46,195 nt of DNA from Alphaproteobacteria bacterium (GCA_947474005.1 CANJHI010000023.1:1-46195); one strand, 5' to 3'; positions 16,358 through 24,642 are shown, counted from the first letter of the stretch. Numbers and translations: made by a program. The notes: generated by a model not told the origin, from the sequence alone.

Positions 16358-16824
16358 TCGAAGTGAATGGCCTGGCGCATGTCATCCTGACCGTCAGCGA
16401 CTGGGAGAAGTCACGGGCCTTCTACGCCGAGTTGCTGCCCTTCCTCGGCCTGAAGAAGGTCTACGACGGCAACAACTTCCTCTATCACGTCGGCGGCCGC
16501 ACGGCGCTCGGCATCCAGCGCTGCGCCGAGGAGCATGAGGGCGCGCGCTTCGCGCAGAACCGGGTCGGCCTCCATCACCTCTGCCTCAGGGCGCGCACGC
16601 GCGAGGATGTCGATAAGGTGGCCGACAAGCTGCGCAGCATGGGCGCCGCCATCCACCGCGGGCCGCTCGAGGGTGACTGGGCACCGGGTTACTACTTCCT
16701 CGTCTTCGAGGATCCCGACGGCATCCGGCTCGAAGTCAATTTCATCCCCGGCAAGGGCCTGCTCGCCTCGGACCCGCCGCTCAACCCCAGCTTCGATCCC
16801 GACTGGAACCAGAATTATCCGTAG
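16354..16824 (+). CDS. VOC-family (glyoxalase/extradiol dioxygenase fold) protein
   Basis: Small metalloenzyme of 156 residues with two beta-alpha-beta-beta-beta units. It starts at the ATG at 16354, within the stop of the DinB gene and downstream of AAGGAGG. Probable metal ligands are the His in GLAHVILTVSD (residue 9), the His pair in GLHHLCLRART and the Glu in IRLEVNFIPG. This set fits glyoxalase I-like lyases or single-unit extradiol dioxygenases. It is the last gene of the tight operon before a large inverted repeat. The substrate is unknown. Confidence 0.85.
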   Translation: MIEVNGLAHVILTVSDWEKSRAFYAELLPFLGLKKVYDGNNFLYHVGGRTALGIQRCAEEHEGARFAQNRVGLHHLCLRARTREDVDKVADKLRSMGAAIHRGPLEGDWAPGYYFLVFEDPDGIRLEVNFIPGKGLLASDPPLNPSFDPDWNQNYP

Positions 16825-16837
16825 GGGCTGGATCAAA

Positions 16838-16962
16838 CCAAACGCACCCCCTCATCCTGAGGAGCAGCCGTAGGCTGCGTCTCGAAGGATGGGCAACGGT
16901 GCGTTTGGTCGCCACCCTTCGAGACGCGCCGCTTCGCGTCGCTCCTCAGGGTGAGGTGTTGT
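16838..16962. repeat. Large intergenic inverted repeat
   Basis: Two arms face each other. The left has CACCCCCTCATCCTGAGGAGC (as separate blocks) and GCGTCTCGAAGGATGG. The right has CCACCCTTCGAGACGC and GCTCCTCAGGGTGAGGTG. A second nested pair is CCAAACGCAC at 16838 and GTGCGTTTGG near 16900. The element lies between the convergent VOC and MDR genes, where it can act as a transcription end, and looks like a dispersed REP/MITE-type repeat with no coding capacity. Confidence 0.7.
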
Positions 16963-16972
16963 TGACCGAGCG

Positions 16973-18115
16973 TCAGCCCTTGTTCGGATTGATCAGGAAC
17001 TTCTCGCCGGTCGCGCGCTTGGCGTAGGCGGCGATGTTCTTCGGATCGAGCGCCTCGGGCAGCGACACCACCTTGGTGTAGTGGCTGGCAAACGTCGTCT
17101 TGAGCGAATTGACGACGCGCTCGCGCAGGCGCGCCTGGTCGGGCCGGCCGATCTTCTGCAGGAACGGCGTCAAGAGCCAGCCGCCGACGCCCCACGCCAT
17201 GCCGTAGTTGCGCGTGAGCTCGACGGCGCCGGTGCTGAGGCTGCCGTAGATGTAGATCTGCTTGTGCACCGAGGAGCCGTAGCGGTTGTAGGTCGTGGCG
17301 GTCTTGTTGATGGCCACTTCCATGCAGGTGAGGATCTGGCTGGCGAGCTTGCCGCCGCCGATGGCGTCGAAGGCGATCGTGGCCCCTGTCTCGACCAGCG
17401 CCTGCGTGAGATCGTCGGTGAAGCTCGCGGCACTCGAATCGACGACGTGCTTGGCGCCGATGCCCTTCAGGATCTTGGCCTGCTCGGCGCTGCGCACGAT
17501 GTTGACGAGGCCAATGCCGTCCTCATTGCAAATCTTGTTCAGCATCTGGCCAAGATTGGAGGCGGCGGCGGTGTGCACCAATGCCTTGTGGCCCTCGCGC
17601 TTCATGGTCTCGGTCATGCCGAGCGCGGTCAGCGGATTGACGAACCACGAGGCGCCCTCGGCCGCGGTCGTGCCGGCCGGTAGCGGCTGGCAGTCGCGCG
17701 CATTCAGTAGCCGGTACTGCGCGTACATCGAGCCGCCGACCATCGACACCGTCTTGCCTTTCAGCGCCTGGGCGGCGTCGGAAGAGCCTGCTTTCACGAC
17801 AGTGCCGGCACCCTCATTGCCGACCGGCATCGATTCATCGAGCCGTGTTGCGAGGAACGGCAGCGCCGCGGCCGGGATCTTGGCCGTCACCTTGATGCTG
17901 TCGCCGCTGCCGCTCGACTTGAACGACGCCATGTCGGCCGGTCCCAGGAGGAGGCCGAGGTCCGACGGATTGATCGGCGTCGCCTCGACCTTGACCAGCA
18001 CCTGGTCGGGGCCGGGCTCGGGCAGGTCGACCTTGGCCAGCGACAGCTCGAGATCGCCGCTCTTGCTGATCAGGGAGCGAAGCTGCAGTCCGGAAATCTT
18101 GGTGGCGTCGCTCAT
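16973..18115 (-). CDS. Zinc-type dehydrogenase family (MDR) NADPH oxidoreductase
   Basis: Medium-chain dehydrogenase/reductase of 380 residues. The N-terminal catalytic domain has VKVEATPINPSDLGLLLG and PVGNEGAGTVVKAG. The Rossmann part starts at ALVHTAAASNLGQML and is followed by VNIVRSAEQ, a position typical for NADP recognition. The Cys and His zinc ligands of true alcohol dehydrogenases are not seen, so it resembles zinc-free quinone or enoyl reductases. It is convergent with the catabolic cassette and divergent from the patatin gene. The substrate is unknown. Confidence 0.82.
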   Translation of the reverse strand: MSDATKISGLQLRSLISKSGDLELSLAKVDLPEPGPDQVLVKVEATPINPSDLGLLLGPADMASFKSSGSGDSIKVTAKIPAAALPFLATRLDESMPVGNEGAGTVVKAGSSDAAQALKGKTVSMVGGSMYAQYRLLNARDCQPLPAGTTAAEGASWFVNPLTALGMTETMKREGHKALVHTAAASNLGQMLNKICNEDGIGLVNIVRSAEQAKILKGIGAKHVVDSSAASFTDDLTQALVETGATIAFDAIGGGKLASQILTCMEVAINKTATTYNRYGSSVHKQIYIYGSLSTGAVELTRNYGMAWGVGGWLLTPFLQKIGRPDQARLRERVVNSLKTTFASHYTKVVSLPEALDPKNIAAYAKRATGEKFLINPNKG

Positions 18116-18247
18116 GGTCTCTCTCCCGCTGTTTCTGTGTCGGGCCGCTTATGCCAAGGGCCCCTCAAGCAAACAAGCGCCACCCAGACGAACAAGGCCG
18201 ATTGGCGGTGCCTTCCTATCAATCCGGATCGCCCATAGTATGACGCC

Positions 18248-19171
18248 ATGGCACATCCCAAGATCGGCCTGGCCCTCGGCAGCGGCTCGGCGCGCGGCCT
18301 GTCGCACATCGGCGTCCTCGACGCCCTGCTCGAGGCCGGCATCGAGCCCGACGTCGTCTGCGGCACGTCGATCGGCGCGCTGGTGGGCGCCGCCTATGTC
18401 GCCGGGAAACTGCCCGCGCTGCGGGACTGGGCCGAGTCGGCCACCTGGCGCCAGGTTGTCCGGCTCATGGATGTTCGGCTTTCGCGTGGCGGGTTGATCG
18501 ACGGCAAGCAGATCGTGGCCCTGCTGCGCCGGCTGGGCATCGACGCGCCGATCGAGAGCTACGACAAGCACTTTGCGGCCGTCGCCACCGATCTCTCGAG
18601 CGGACGCGAGGTCTGGCTGCAGAAGGGATCGATCCTCGAGGCCGTGCGCGCCTCGATTGCGATCCCGGGCATCGTCAGTCCCGCCCAGCTCGATGGCAAA
18701 TGGCTGGTCGACGGCGGCCTGTCCAATCCGGTTCCCGTCTCGCTCTGCCGGGCGCTGGGGGCGGAGATCATCATCGCGGTCAACCTCAACGGCGACCTGG
18801 TGGGCCGTCGTTTCGACAAAGCGCGCGCCATGCCGCCGGCCGCCGCACCGTCGCGCATATCGACGGAGCTTTTCCGCCGCGTGCTTGGCAAGGGCCTGGG
18901 CGCGCGACCCGACGAGGCGGCGGAGATCGTGCCGGATCCGCTGGCCCGTATCCCGTCGGCGCCGGGCTACCTCGACGTTCTCGCCAACTCCCTCAACATC
19001 ATGCAGGACCACATCACCCGCACCCGCCTGGCCGGCGAGCCGCCGCATGTCCTGCTCGTCCCGCGACTCGGCAGCATCGGCCTGCTGGAATTCACCAAGG
19101 CGCGCGAAGCGATCGCCGAAGGGCGCCACTGCGTCCAGCACGCCCTGCCGGCGCTGAAGCGTTATATGTAG
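18248..19171 (+). CDS. Patatin-like phospholipase / lysophospholipase
   Basis: Serine lipid acylhydrolase of 307 residues (PF01734). The oxyanion loop GSGSARGLSHIGVL lies at about 13-26. The nucleophile motif GTSIG has Ser41. The catalytic-dyad Asp is in VDGGLSNPVPVSL (Asp155). No signal peptide is seen, so it acts in the cytoplasm or on the inner membrane face, as the RssA-like bacterial group does. The start at 18248 leaves about 130 bases to the divergent MDR gene. A large inverted repeat follows its stop within six bases. Confidence 0.9.
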   Translation: MAHPKIGLALGSGSARGLSHIGVLDALLEAGIEPDVVCGTSIGALVGAAYVAGKLPALRDWAESATWRQVVRLMDVRLSRGGLIDGKQIVALLRRLGIDAPIESYDKHFAAVATDLSSGREVWLQKGSILEAVRASIAIPGIVSPAQLDGKWLVDGGLSNPVPVSLCRALGAEIIIAVNLNGDLVGRRFDKARAMPPAAAPSRISTELFRRVLGKGLGARPDEAAEIVPDPLARIPSAPGYLDVLANSLNIMQDHITRTRLAGEPPHVLLVPRLGSIGLLEFTKAREAIAEGRHCVQHALPALKRYM

Positions 19172-19176
19172 TCATT

Positions 19177-19295
19177 TCCCGTCGTCCTGAGCGGAGCGAA
19201 GCGTAGCCGAAGGACCTCTTTTCCTCGATGGACCGATGAAAAAGAGGTCCTTCGACTGCGCCGCCCTGCGGGCGGCTCCGCTCAGGACGACGGGA
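19177..19295. repeat. Long inverted repeat behind the patatin gene
   Basis: The outer arms TCCCGTCGTCCTGAGCGGAG and CTCCGCTCAGGACGACGGGA are complementary over about 20 bases. The inner arms GAAGGACCTCTTTT and AAAAGAGGTCCTTC are also complementary, so the 119-base element can fold into one long hairpin. It contains no gene and can end transcription from the patatin gene. Sequences of this kind are often dispersed repeats in alphaproteobacterial genomes. It differs in sequence from the repeats at 16838 and 21055. Confidence 0.75.
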
Positions 19296-19371
19296 AGGCT
19301 GGAGGCGTTGAAGCGCCCCTGACTTCATGTGACCTTCCGGCGCTGCGTTTCGTTCCACGAGAGGACCTGTC

Positions 19372-21021
19372 ATGGAGTACTACGATCTCGGCGCCTACAT
19401 CCGCGCAGTCACGACAAAGTCTCCCGACACGCAGCTCTGGTTCGATCGCGGCCTCAACTGGCTGTTCGGGTTCAATCACGCGGAAGCCATAAAATGTTTC
19501 GGCAAGGCGCTGGAAACCGATCCGCGCTGCCCGATGGCCCATTGGGGCATCGCCTACGCCGCCGGCCCCAACTACAACCTGCCTTGGCATCGCTACGATC
19601 CGGCCGGGAAGGCCCGTGCGCTGGCCGCTGCCTACGACGCCATGCAGAACGCGCTAACTCATGCGAGCCACGCCACGCCGGTCGAGCAGGCGCTGATCAA
19701 CGCCCTGCCGGCACGCTACCCGCAGCGCGAGGCGATCGAGGACCAGTCGGGCTGGGACCGCGCCTTCACCAACGAGATGCGCAAGGTCTTCGCCAGCTTC
19801 CCTAACGATCTGGAAGTGCGCTGCGTCTTCGTCGACGCGATCATGGTCGAGACGCCGTGGCAGATGTGGGACATCACGACCGGCGGCATCGCCAAGGATG
19901 CGGGCACCGCCGAGGCGGTCGAACTGCTCGAGAGCGCCTTTCGCGACCTGCCCGACTCGTGGACCCATCCCGGCCTGCTGCACCTCTATGTCCATCTGAT
20001 GGAGATGTCGCCGTTCCCGCAGCGGGCGCTGCGCGCCGGCGACCAGTTGCGCGACCTCGTGCCCGACGCCGGGCATCTGATCCACATGCCGACCCATATC
20101 GACGTCTTGTGCGGCAACTACCGCGATGTCGTCGTCTATAACCAGAAGGCGGTGGTGGCCGACCGCAAGTTCCTGGCGCGCGAGGGTGCCACGAACGTCT
20201 ATGCGCTCTACCGCACCCACAACCATCATTTCATCGTCTACGGCGCCATGTTCCTCGGCCAGTACACGCCGGCGCTCAAGGCGGCGCAGGAGATCATCGA
20301 CACCACGCCCGAGGCATTGCTGCGCATTCCCTCGCCGCCCATGGCCGATTTCATCGAAGGCTATATCTCGATGAAGCAGCACGTGCTGGTGCGCTTCGGA
20401 AAATGGCAGGAGATCCTCGACCAGGAGCTGCCCGAGGACCGCGAGCTCTACTGCTCGACGACGGCGATGATGCTCTATGCCAGGGGCGTGGCCCATTCGA
20501 CCCTGGGCAACATCGCCGAGGCGGAGAAGGCGCGGGAGGTTTTTCGCGCGGCAGCGGCCAAAGTTCCCGAGTCGAGACGCGTGCACAACAACACCGTCGT
20601 CGGCCTGCTCGCCATCGCCGAGCAGATGCTGAGCGGCGAGCTCGAATACCGCCGCGCCAACTACGACCTCGCGTTCCGTCACTTGAGGCAGGCGGTCGCG
20701 CTGGAAGACGGACTGCCCTACGACGAGCCCTGGGGCTGGATGCAGCCGTCGCGCCATGCGCTGGGCGCGCTGCTGCTGGAGCAGGGCCACATCGAGGAGG
20801 CCGAGGCCGTCTACCGTGCCGACCTCGGCTTCGACGGCAAGCTCAGCCGCGCCTGCCAGCACCTGGAAAACGTCTGGAGCCTGCACGGCCTGCATGAATG
20901 CCTGGTCCGTCGCGGCGACACCGCCGAAGCGCCGATGATCAAGGCCCGCCTCGACCTCGCCTCGGCCCGCGCCGAAGTCGTGGTGCGGGCCTCGTGCTTC
21001 TGCCGGCGGCAGGCGGCTTGA
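19372..21021 (+). CDS. Tetratricopeptide-repeat protein
   Basis: Soluble helical protein of 549 residues with TPR-like repeats. The N-terminus has WFDRGLNWLFGFNHAEAIKC and FGKALETDPRCPMAHWGIAY, a classical TPR pair. Further repeats occur around residues 270-320 and 430-500, for example HALGALLLEQGHIEEAEAVY. There is no signal peptide or membrane helix. The region HMPTHIDVLCGNYRDVVVYN near residue 240 is rich in His and could bind metal. TPR proteins serve as protein-binding scaffolds, and no partner is evident. GAGAGGA upstream supports the ATG at 19372. Inverted repeats lie on both sides, so it is probably a single-gene unit. Confidence 0.8.
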   Translation: MEYYDLGAYIRAVTTKSPDTQLWFDRGLNWLFGFNHAEAIKCFGKALETDPRCPMAHWGIAYAAGPNYNLPWHRYDPAGKARALAAAYDAMQNALTHASHATPVEQALINALPARYPQREAIEDQSGWDRAFTNEMRKVFASFPNDLEVRCVFVDAIMVETPWQMWDITTGGIAKDAGTAEAVELLESAFRDLPDSWTHPGLLHLYVHLMEMSPFPQRALRAGDQLRDLVPDAGHLIHMPTHIDVLCGNYRDVVVYNQKAVVADRKFLAREGATNVYALYRTHNHHFIVYGAMFLGQYTPALKAAQEIIDTTPEALLRIPSPPMADFIEGYISMKQHVLVRFGKWQEILDQELPEDRELYCSTTAMMLYARGVAHSTLGNIAEAEKAREVFRAAAAKVPESRRVHNNTVVGLLAIAEQMLSGELEYRRANYDLAFRHLRQAVALEDGLPYDEPWGWMQPSRHALGALLLEQGHIEEAEAVYRADLGFDGKLSRACQHLENVWSLHGLHECLVRRGDTAEAPMIKARLDLASARAEVVVRASCFCRRQAA

Positions 21022-21054
21022 AGGAGCGCTGTCGATGGTTCTTGCTGCTCATGT

Positions 21055-21175
21055 TCCTCTCCCCCGCTAGGGGGAGAGGCTAGGTGAGGGGGCATCGACG
21101 ACCGTGTGCAACCAAGCGCGGGGATTACCCCGCGCGACTCACCCAACCTCTCCCCCTAGCGGGGGAGAGGAGTAT
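21055..21175. repeat. REP-like element with three palindromes
   Basis: The left palindrome CCTCTCCCCC-GC-TAGGGGGAGAGG is at 21056-21079. A central palindrome, GCGCGGGG-ATTA-CCCCGCGC, is at 21116-21135. The right palindrome, CCTCTCCCCCTAGCGGGGGAGAGG without mismatch, is at 21147-21170. The element sits between the TPR and hydrolase genes. Tips of the same sequence return at 22021 and 22170 around a second element, so this is a repeat family. Confidence 0.75.
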
Positions 21176-21201
21176 CGCTTCGACTTGAGGAGAAGACAGG
21201 A

Positions 21202-22011
21202 ATGAAACGCAGGGAATTCGTCACCGGGGCATCCGCCGCCACGGTCGTCGCTTCGTCGACCGACCTGGCCTTCGCCCAGGCCGGCGGCACGCTCGGCGTG
21301 CTGCTGATGCATGGCAAGCAGGGGCGGCCGAACACGCCTGGCCTCAACGACATCACCTCCAAGCTGTCGGGGATCGGCGCCAGGGTGCTCGTGCCCTCGA
21401 TGCCGTGGGAAGGGCAGGGCTGGGAGCGCATCTCCGTCACCGTCGACCAGGTCCACGCGATGATCGACGGCTTCGTCGGCCAGCTGCGTGGCCAGGGCGC
21501 GCAACGCATCGTCGTCGGCGGACAGAGCCTTGGCGCCAACATGGCGCTCTCCTATGCCGTCGCCCGGCAGAACGTCGCGGCCTGCGTCATGCTGGCGCCC
21601 GGCCATAGTCCCGGCCACGTGTTGCGGACCTATTCCGATGTGCCGGGCCTGCTTGAAAAAGCGGCGGCGCTGGTCAACGCGGGCCAGGGCAACCAGCCGT
21701 TCAAGGGCACGGACGAGAACCAGGGCAGCAAGCTCACGCTCAACACGACCGCCGCGGCCTATCTCAGCTGGCTGAACCCGCGCGGCCAGGCCGCCATGCA
21801 GGCCCAGGCGCCGCTGCTGCCGGCCAGCATTCCGCTCCTGATGGTGATGGGCAAGCAGGACCCCGCGTTCAACGTCAACGAGGCGAACGTCTACAAGCCG
21901 GCCGCGAAGAATCCCTACAGCAAGTACATCGTCGTCAACGCCGGCCATCGCGACACCGACTTCGCCGCCTCGGCGCAGGTCGTGAGCTGGATCGGGGGGC
22001 TGCCGGCGTGA
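21202..22011 (+). CDS. Exported alpha/beta hydrolase
   Basis: Serine hydrolase of 269 residues with a Tat-like signal: MKRREFVTGASAATVVASS, twin Arg at 3-4, and probable cleavage near AFAQA. The core begins with GVLLMHGKQGRP. The nucleophile elbow is VVGGQSLGANMAL (Ser109). The acid is probably in MGKQDPAFNVNEA, and the histidine is in NAGHRDTDFAAS. The location is periplasmic. The substrate is unknown. GGAG upstream supports the ATG. The gene stands between two related inverted-repeat elements. Confidence 0.82.
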   Translation: MKRREFVTGASAATVVASSTDLAFAQAGGTLGVLLMHGKQGRPNTPGLNDITSKLSGIGARVLVPSMPWEGQGWERISVTVDQVHAMIDGFVGQLRGQGAQRIVVGGQSLGANMALSYAVARQNVAACVMLAPGHSPGHVLRTYSDVPGLLEKAAALVNAGQGNQPFKGTDENQGSKLTLNTTAAAYLSWLNPRGQAAMQAQAPLLPASIPLLMVMGKQDPAFNVNEANVYKPAAKNPYSKYIVVNAGHRDTDFAASAQVVSWIGGLPA

Positions 22012-22018
22012 ACCTCAT

Positions 22019-22191
22019 GTTCCTCTCCCCCTATCGGGTGGAGCAATCGCTTATGACTCAAAGATCCCTCACTTCCGCGCGGGGTAACCCCCGCGCTGAA
22101 GTGAGGGATCTTTTGCTTCCACTTAGAATGCGAGCTGCTGCAGCCTTTTAGGTCACATGCGATAGCCCTGCCCTAGCGGGGGAGAGGAGTA
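22019..22191. repeat. Composite repeat with a perfect 16-base inverted repeat
   Basis: The outer tips CCTCTCCCCCTATCGGG (from 22022) and CCCTAGCGGGGGAGAGGAG (from 22170) match the palindromes of the element at 21055. Between them lies a perfect inverted repeat, AAAGATCCCTCACTTC (22060-22075) and GAAGTGAGGGATCTTT (22098-22113), around a GCGCGGGG/CCCCGCGC core. About 55 unrelated bases follow. It looks like one repeat family inserted into another. It separates the hydrolase gene from the convergent GFA gene. Confidence 0.7.
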
Positions 22192-22199
22192 TTAGAAGG

Positions 22200-22631
22200 T
22201 TACTTGCGGAAGTGAGCCTCATACTGCTCGACGAGCGGCGACAGGTCCGACCACTTTCGTTTCGAACGCAGGAAGACGTGTCGTATCTTGTAGCGGTCGG
22301 CGCGGAACTGCGCGGGATCGTCGAACGCACCGGCCGGCAGGGTGCGCACGCCCGGCACTGCCTCCAGGGTGAAGCCGAGGTTACTGCCGCATCTCGAGCA
22401 GAACTCGAGGTCGAGCCATCGGCCCGATTCATCCGAGACATGCCGGTAGCGCGCGACGGTCTGTCCCGTGATCTCGACCTCGTCGCTGTTGAAGACGACT
22501 TCGGTTCCGAAGGCCGTGCCGGTGCGGCGCTGGCACCAGGTGCAATGGCAGATCGTGATACGCGACGGTTCGGCGGTCGTCTTGAACTGCACGGCGCCGC
22601 AGACGCATCCGCCGGTCTTTTGCTCAGTCAT
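22200..22631 (-). CDS. GFA-family zinc protein
   Basis: Small zinc-binding protein of 143 residues of the GFA (glutathione-dependent formaldehyde-activating) family, PF04828. The cysteine ligands are visible as GGCVCGAVQF (near residues 8-17), CHCTWCQRRTG (about 29-39) and FCSRCGSNLGF (near 78-88). Family members bind two zinc ions. The formaldehyde role was shown for only one of them and is not assured here. The start overlaps the end of cobF by eight bases, so the genes are co-translated although their functions seem unrelated. Confidence 0.88.
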   Translation of the reverse strand: MTEQKTGGCVCGAVQFKTTAEPSRITICHCTWCQRRTGTAFGTEVVFNSDEVEITGQTVARYRHVSDESGRWLDLEFCSRCGSNLGFTLEAVPGVRTLPAGAFDDPAQFRADRYKIRHVFLRSKRKWSDLSPLVEQYEAHFRK

Positions 22632-23403
22632 TCTGTGCTTTCCGGATCAAATACGTATCCATGATCCAGCCGTGCTTCTGCCGCGCCTCGGTGCGGCGGC
22701 GGTGAATCTCGCCGGCGACATCCTGGAGCTTTCCCGAGATCAGAATCTCGTCGGCCGTGCCGAGATAGGCGCCCCAGTAGATTTCCATGTCGCCGTGAAC
22801 GCCCGCGTCAGCGAACTTCCGATAAGTGTCCTCGCCATCGAGCAGCACTGCGGCGCTGTCGATGCCTTCGGGAAATCCCTCAGCGAGCTTGCGGCCGGTG
22901 GTCAGCAGCACCGGCTCGGCGATGCGGTTGAGCGGGATCCTGTGCCTCGCCGCCAGCGCCTGCACAGCCGTGATGCCGGGGATCACCTCATAGTCGATGC
23001 TGTGCCGGCCGCCCGCGATGATTGCCTCGATGTTGCGGATGGTGCTGTCGTAGAGCATCGGATCGCCCCACACGAGGATGCCGGCGGTCTCGCCGTCCTT
23101 CATCTCACCCGCGATCATCGCCTCGAACACCGCCTGCTTGGCGGCGTTCAGCTCGTCGACCGAGGCGCGGTAGTCCGCCGGCTGGGTGTCGCGCGGCGGG
23201 CTCGGCGCCTCGACGAATCTGTGAGCGCGTCCCGGCGCGATATGGCGGCGGCAGATCTCTTCGCGCACGTCCCGCAGCTTTCCCTTCAGGCGGCCCTTGT
23301 CCATCAGGAAGAAGACGTCGGCGCGGTTCAGCGCCTTGATGCCCTGCACGGTGATGTAGTCGGGGTCGCCGGCACCGATGCCGATGATGAGGATCCGTTT
23401 CAT
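22624..23403 (-). CDS. cobF: Precorrin-6A synthase (deacetylating)
   Basis: SAM-dependent methyltransferase of 259 residues. In aerobic cobalamin synthesis it methylates C-1 of precorrin-5 with loss of acetate, giving precorrin-6A. The N-terminal segment RILIIGIGAGDPDYITVQGI is the tetrapyrrole-methylase signature (PF00590). The segments DVFFLMDKG, AGILVWGDPMLYDSTIRNIE and YEVIPGITAVQALAARHRIP are typical of CobF. No other cob gene is in the window, so this is an isolated member of the pathway here. A low-confidence B12-box-like motif lies about 4 kb away at 27412. Confidence 0.9.
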   Translation of the reverse strand: MKRILIIGIGAGDPDYITVQGIKALNRADVFFLMDKGRLKGKLRDVREEICRRHIAPGRAHRFVEAPSPPRDTQPADYRASVDELNAAKQAVFEAMIAGEMKDGETAGILVWGDPMLYDSTIRNIEAIIAGGRHSIDYEVIPGITAVQALAARHRIPLNRIAEPVLLTTGRKLAEGFPEGIDSAAVLLDGEDTYRKFADAGVHGDMEIYWGAYLGTADEILISGKLQDVAGEIHRRRTEARQKHGWIMDTYLIRKAQND

Positions 23404-23491
23404 GCTGGCTGGACACTATCCGAGGCCCGGACCGGCGAGAAAGGTCTTTCGGTCCGGAGGAACGCTTGCCTCGAGCGGCGTCAGGCTGGCG

Positions 23492-24289
23492 TCAAACGCC
23501 GTCCGTTCGCCTCTTGGGCGGCCGGACCTCGCGCGCCTTGGCCGGGTGAGCGGGCGGAACACCGAGCAGACGATCGAACTCGCGCTTGGAAACGCCGTAG
23601 CATTCGCACGCGCCTTGCCGCAGGCCGCGGCGGTCGAGGATGGTGACGACGCCGCGGCTGTAGCGGATGAAGCCGGCACGCTGCAGCGCGCCCGCCGCCG
23701 CCGAGACGCCGGTGCGCTGCACGCCCAGCATCATGGCCAGGAATTCCTGGGTCAGCAGGAATTCGTCGGACTCCATGCGATCGTGAGTCATGAGAATCCA
23801 GCGGCAGCAGCGCTGCTCGAGGGAGTGGAAGTGGTTGCACGCCGCCGACTGCGCCACCTGGTTGAAGAGGGCATGGGTATAGCGGTGCATCACCGTCCGC
23901 ATCGAAGCACTGCGCGCGAGCTCGGCGCTGAACCGCGCCGCTGTCATGCGCAGGCCGGCGCCGGGCACCTGGACATAGACGCTGGTGGGCGCGCGGTTGT
24001 CGCCCAGCAGCAGGGGCAGGCCGACCACGCCTTCGTTGCCGATCGTTCCGACCTCGGCGGCCTGGCCGTTGGCCATGGTGTTCACCAGGGAGCCGACGCC
24101 GGTTTCGATGAAGTAGACGAACCCGAGACGCTGGCGGGCACGATAGAGCGACTGCCTGTAGCCCAGCGGCACACGGTGAAGATGCGGCAGGAGCCGCTGA
24201 TAATCCCTGGACGACAGCAACCCGAGCAATCGGTTGGCAGGAGCATCCGCGATCGTGCGCTTGGCCACCACGGCGTTGTCCTTCCCCAT
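23492..24289 (-). CDS. Crp/Fnr-family transcriptional regulator
   Basis: Regulator of 265 residues from the ATG at 24289; an upstream in-frame start at 24319 is less likely. The cyclic-nucleotide-binding fold spans about 20-140, with FVYFIETGVGSLVNTM and GTIGNEGVVGLPLLLG. The winged helix-turn-helix lies at about 175-220, with LLTQEFLAMMLGVQRTGVS and GFIRYSRGVVTILDR. There are no Fnr-type N-terminal cysteines, so it is not an oxygen-sensing Fnr. Its ligand is unknown. The C-terminal tail after residue 230 is longer than usual and basic. A decayed copy of its last 55 codons lies upstream at 24446-24622. Confidence 0.87.
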   Translation of the reverse strand: MGKDNAVVAKRTIADAPANRLLGLLSSRDYQRLLPHLHRVPLGYRQSLYRARQRLGFVYFIETGVGSLVNTMANGQAAEVGTIGNEGVVGLPLLLGDNRAPTSVYVQVPGAGLRMTAARFSAELARSASMRTVMHRYTHALFNQVAQSAACNHFHSLEQRCCRWILMTHDRMESDEFLLTQEFLAMMLGVQRTGVSAAAGALQRAGFIRYSRGVVTILDRRGLRQGACECYGVSKREFDRLLGVPPAHPAKAREVRPPKRRTDGV

Positions 24290-24445
24290 TGTGTTCAGCG
24301 GGCGCCAACAGGCGCGCATTGGAGTTCACTGTCGAGACGATTCGACGTTCAAGCACCCCTATTGGTGCCGGCGGAACGTTTGCCCGTCGCCGGCGTTACC
24401 TAAGAAGTCCAAGGAGGGCGTTATCGGCATCGGAAAGCCGCCGAG

Positions 24446-24622
24446 GCAGCAGGCCGGAGTCAAGCACCGCCACCCCTTGGGCCGCCGGACCTCGTGCGCC
24501 TTGGCCGCGTGCGGGAGGGAATCGCCGAGCAGGCGATCGAACGCGCGCTTGGAGACGCGATTCCATGCGCACCTCCGCAGCCGCAGGCTGCGGCGGTCGA
24601 GGATGGTGACGACACCGCGCCC
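24446..24622 (-). pseudogene. Decayed partial duplicate of the adjacent Crp/Fnr gene 3' end
   Basis: Read on the minus strand, this segment encodes RGVVTILDRRSLRLR and VSKRAFDRLLG, then AAKAHEVRRPKG. These match RGVVTILDRRGLRQG, VSKREFDRLLG and PAKAREVRPPKR at the C-terminus of the intact regulator. The DNA similarity continues a little past the intact stop codon (23480-23660 against 24446-24622). The copied part lacks the ligand domain and most of the helix-turn-helix, has no start codon and has lost the stop. It is a relic of a tandem duplication or of an older paralogue. Confidence 0.75.
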
Positions 24623-24642
24623 TGTTCAATACGGAACACTTA

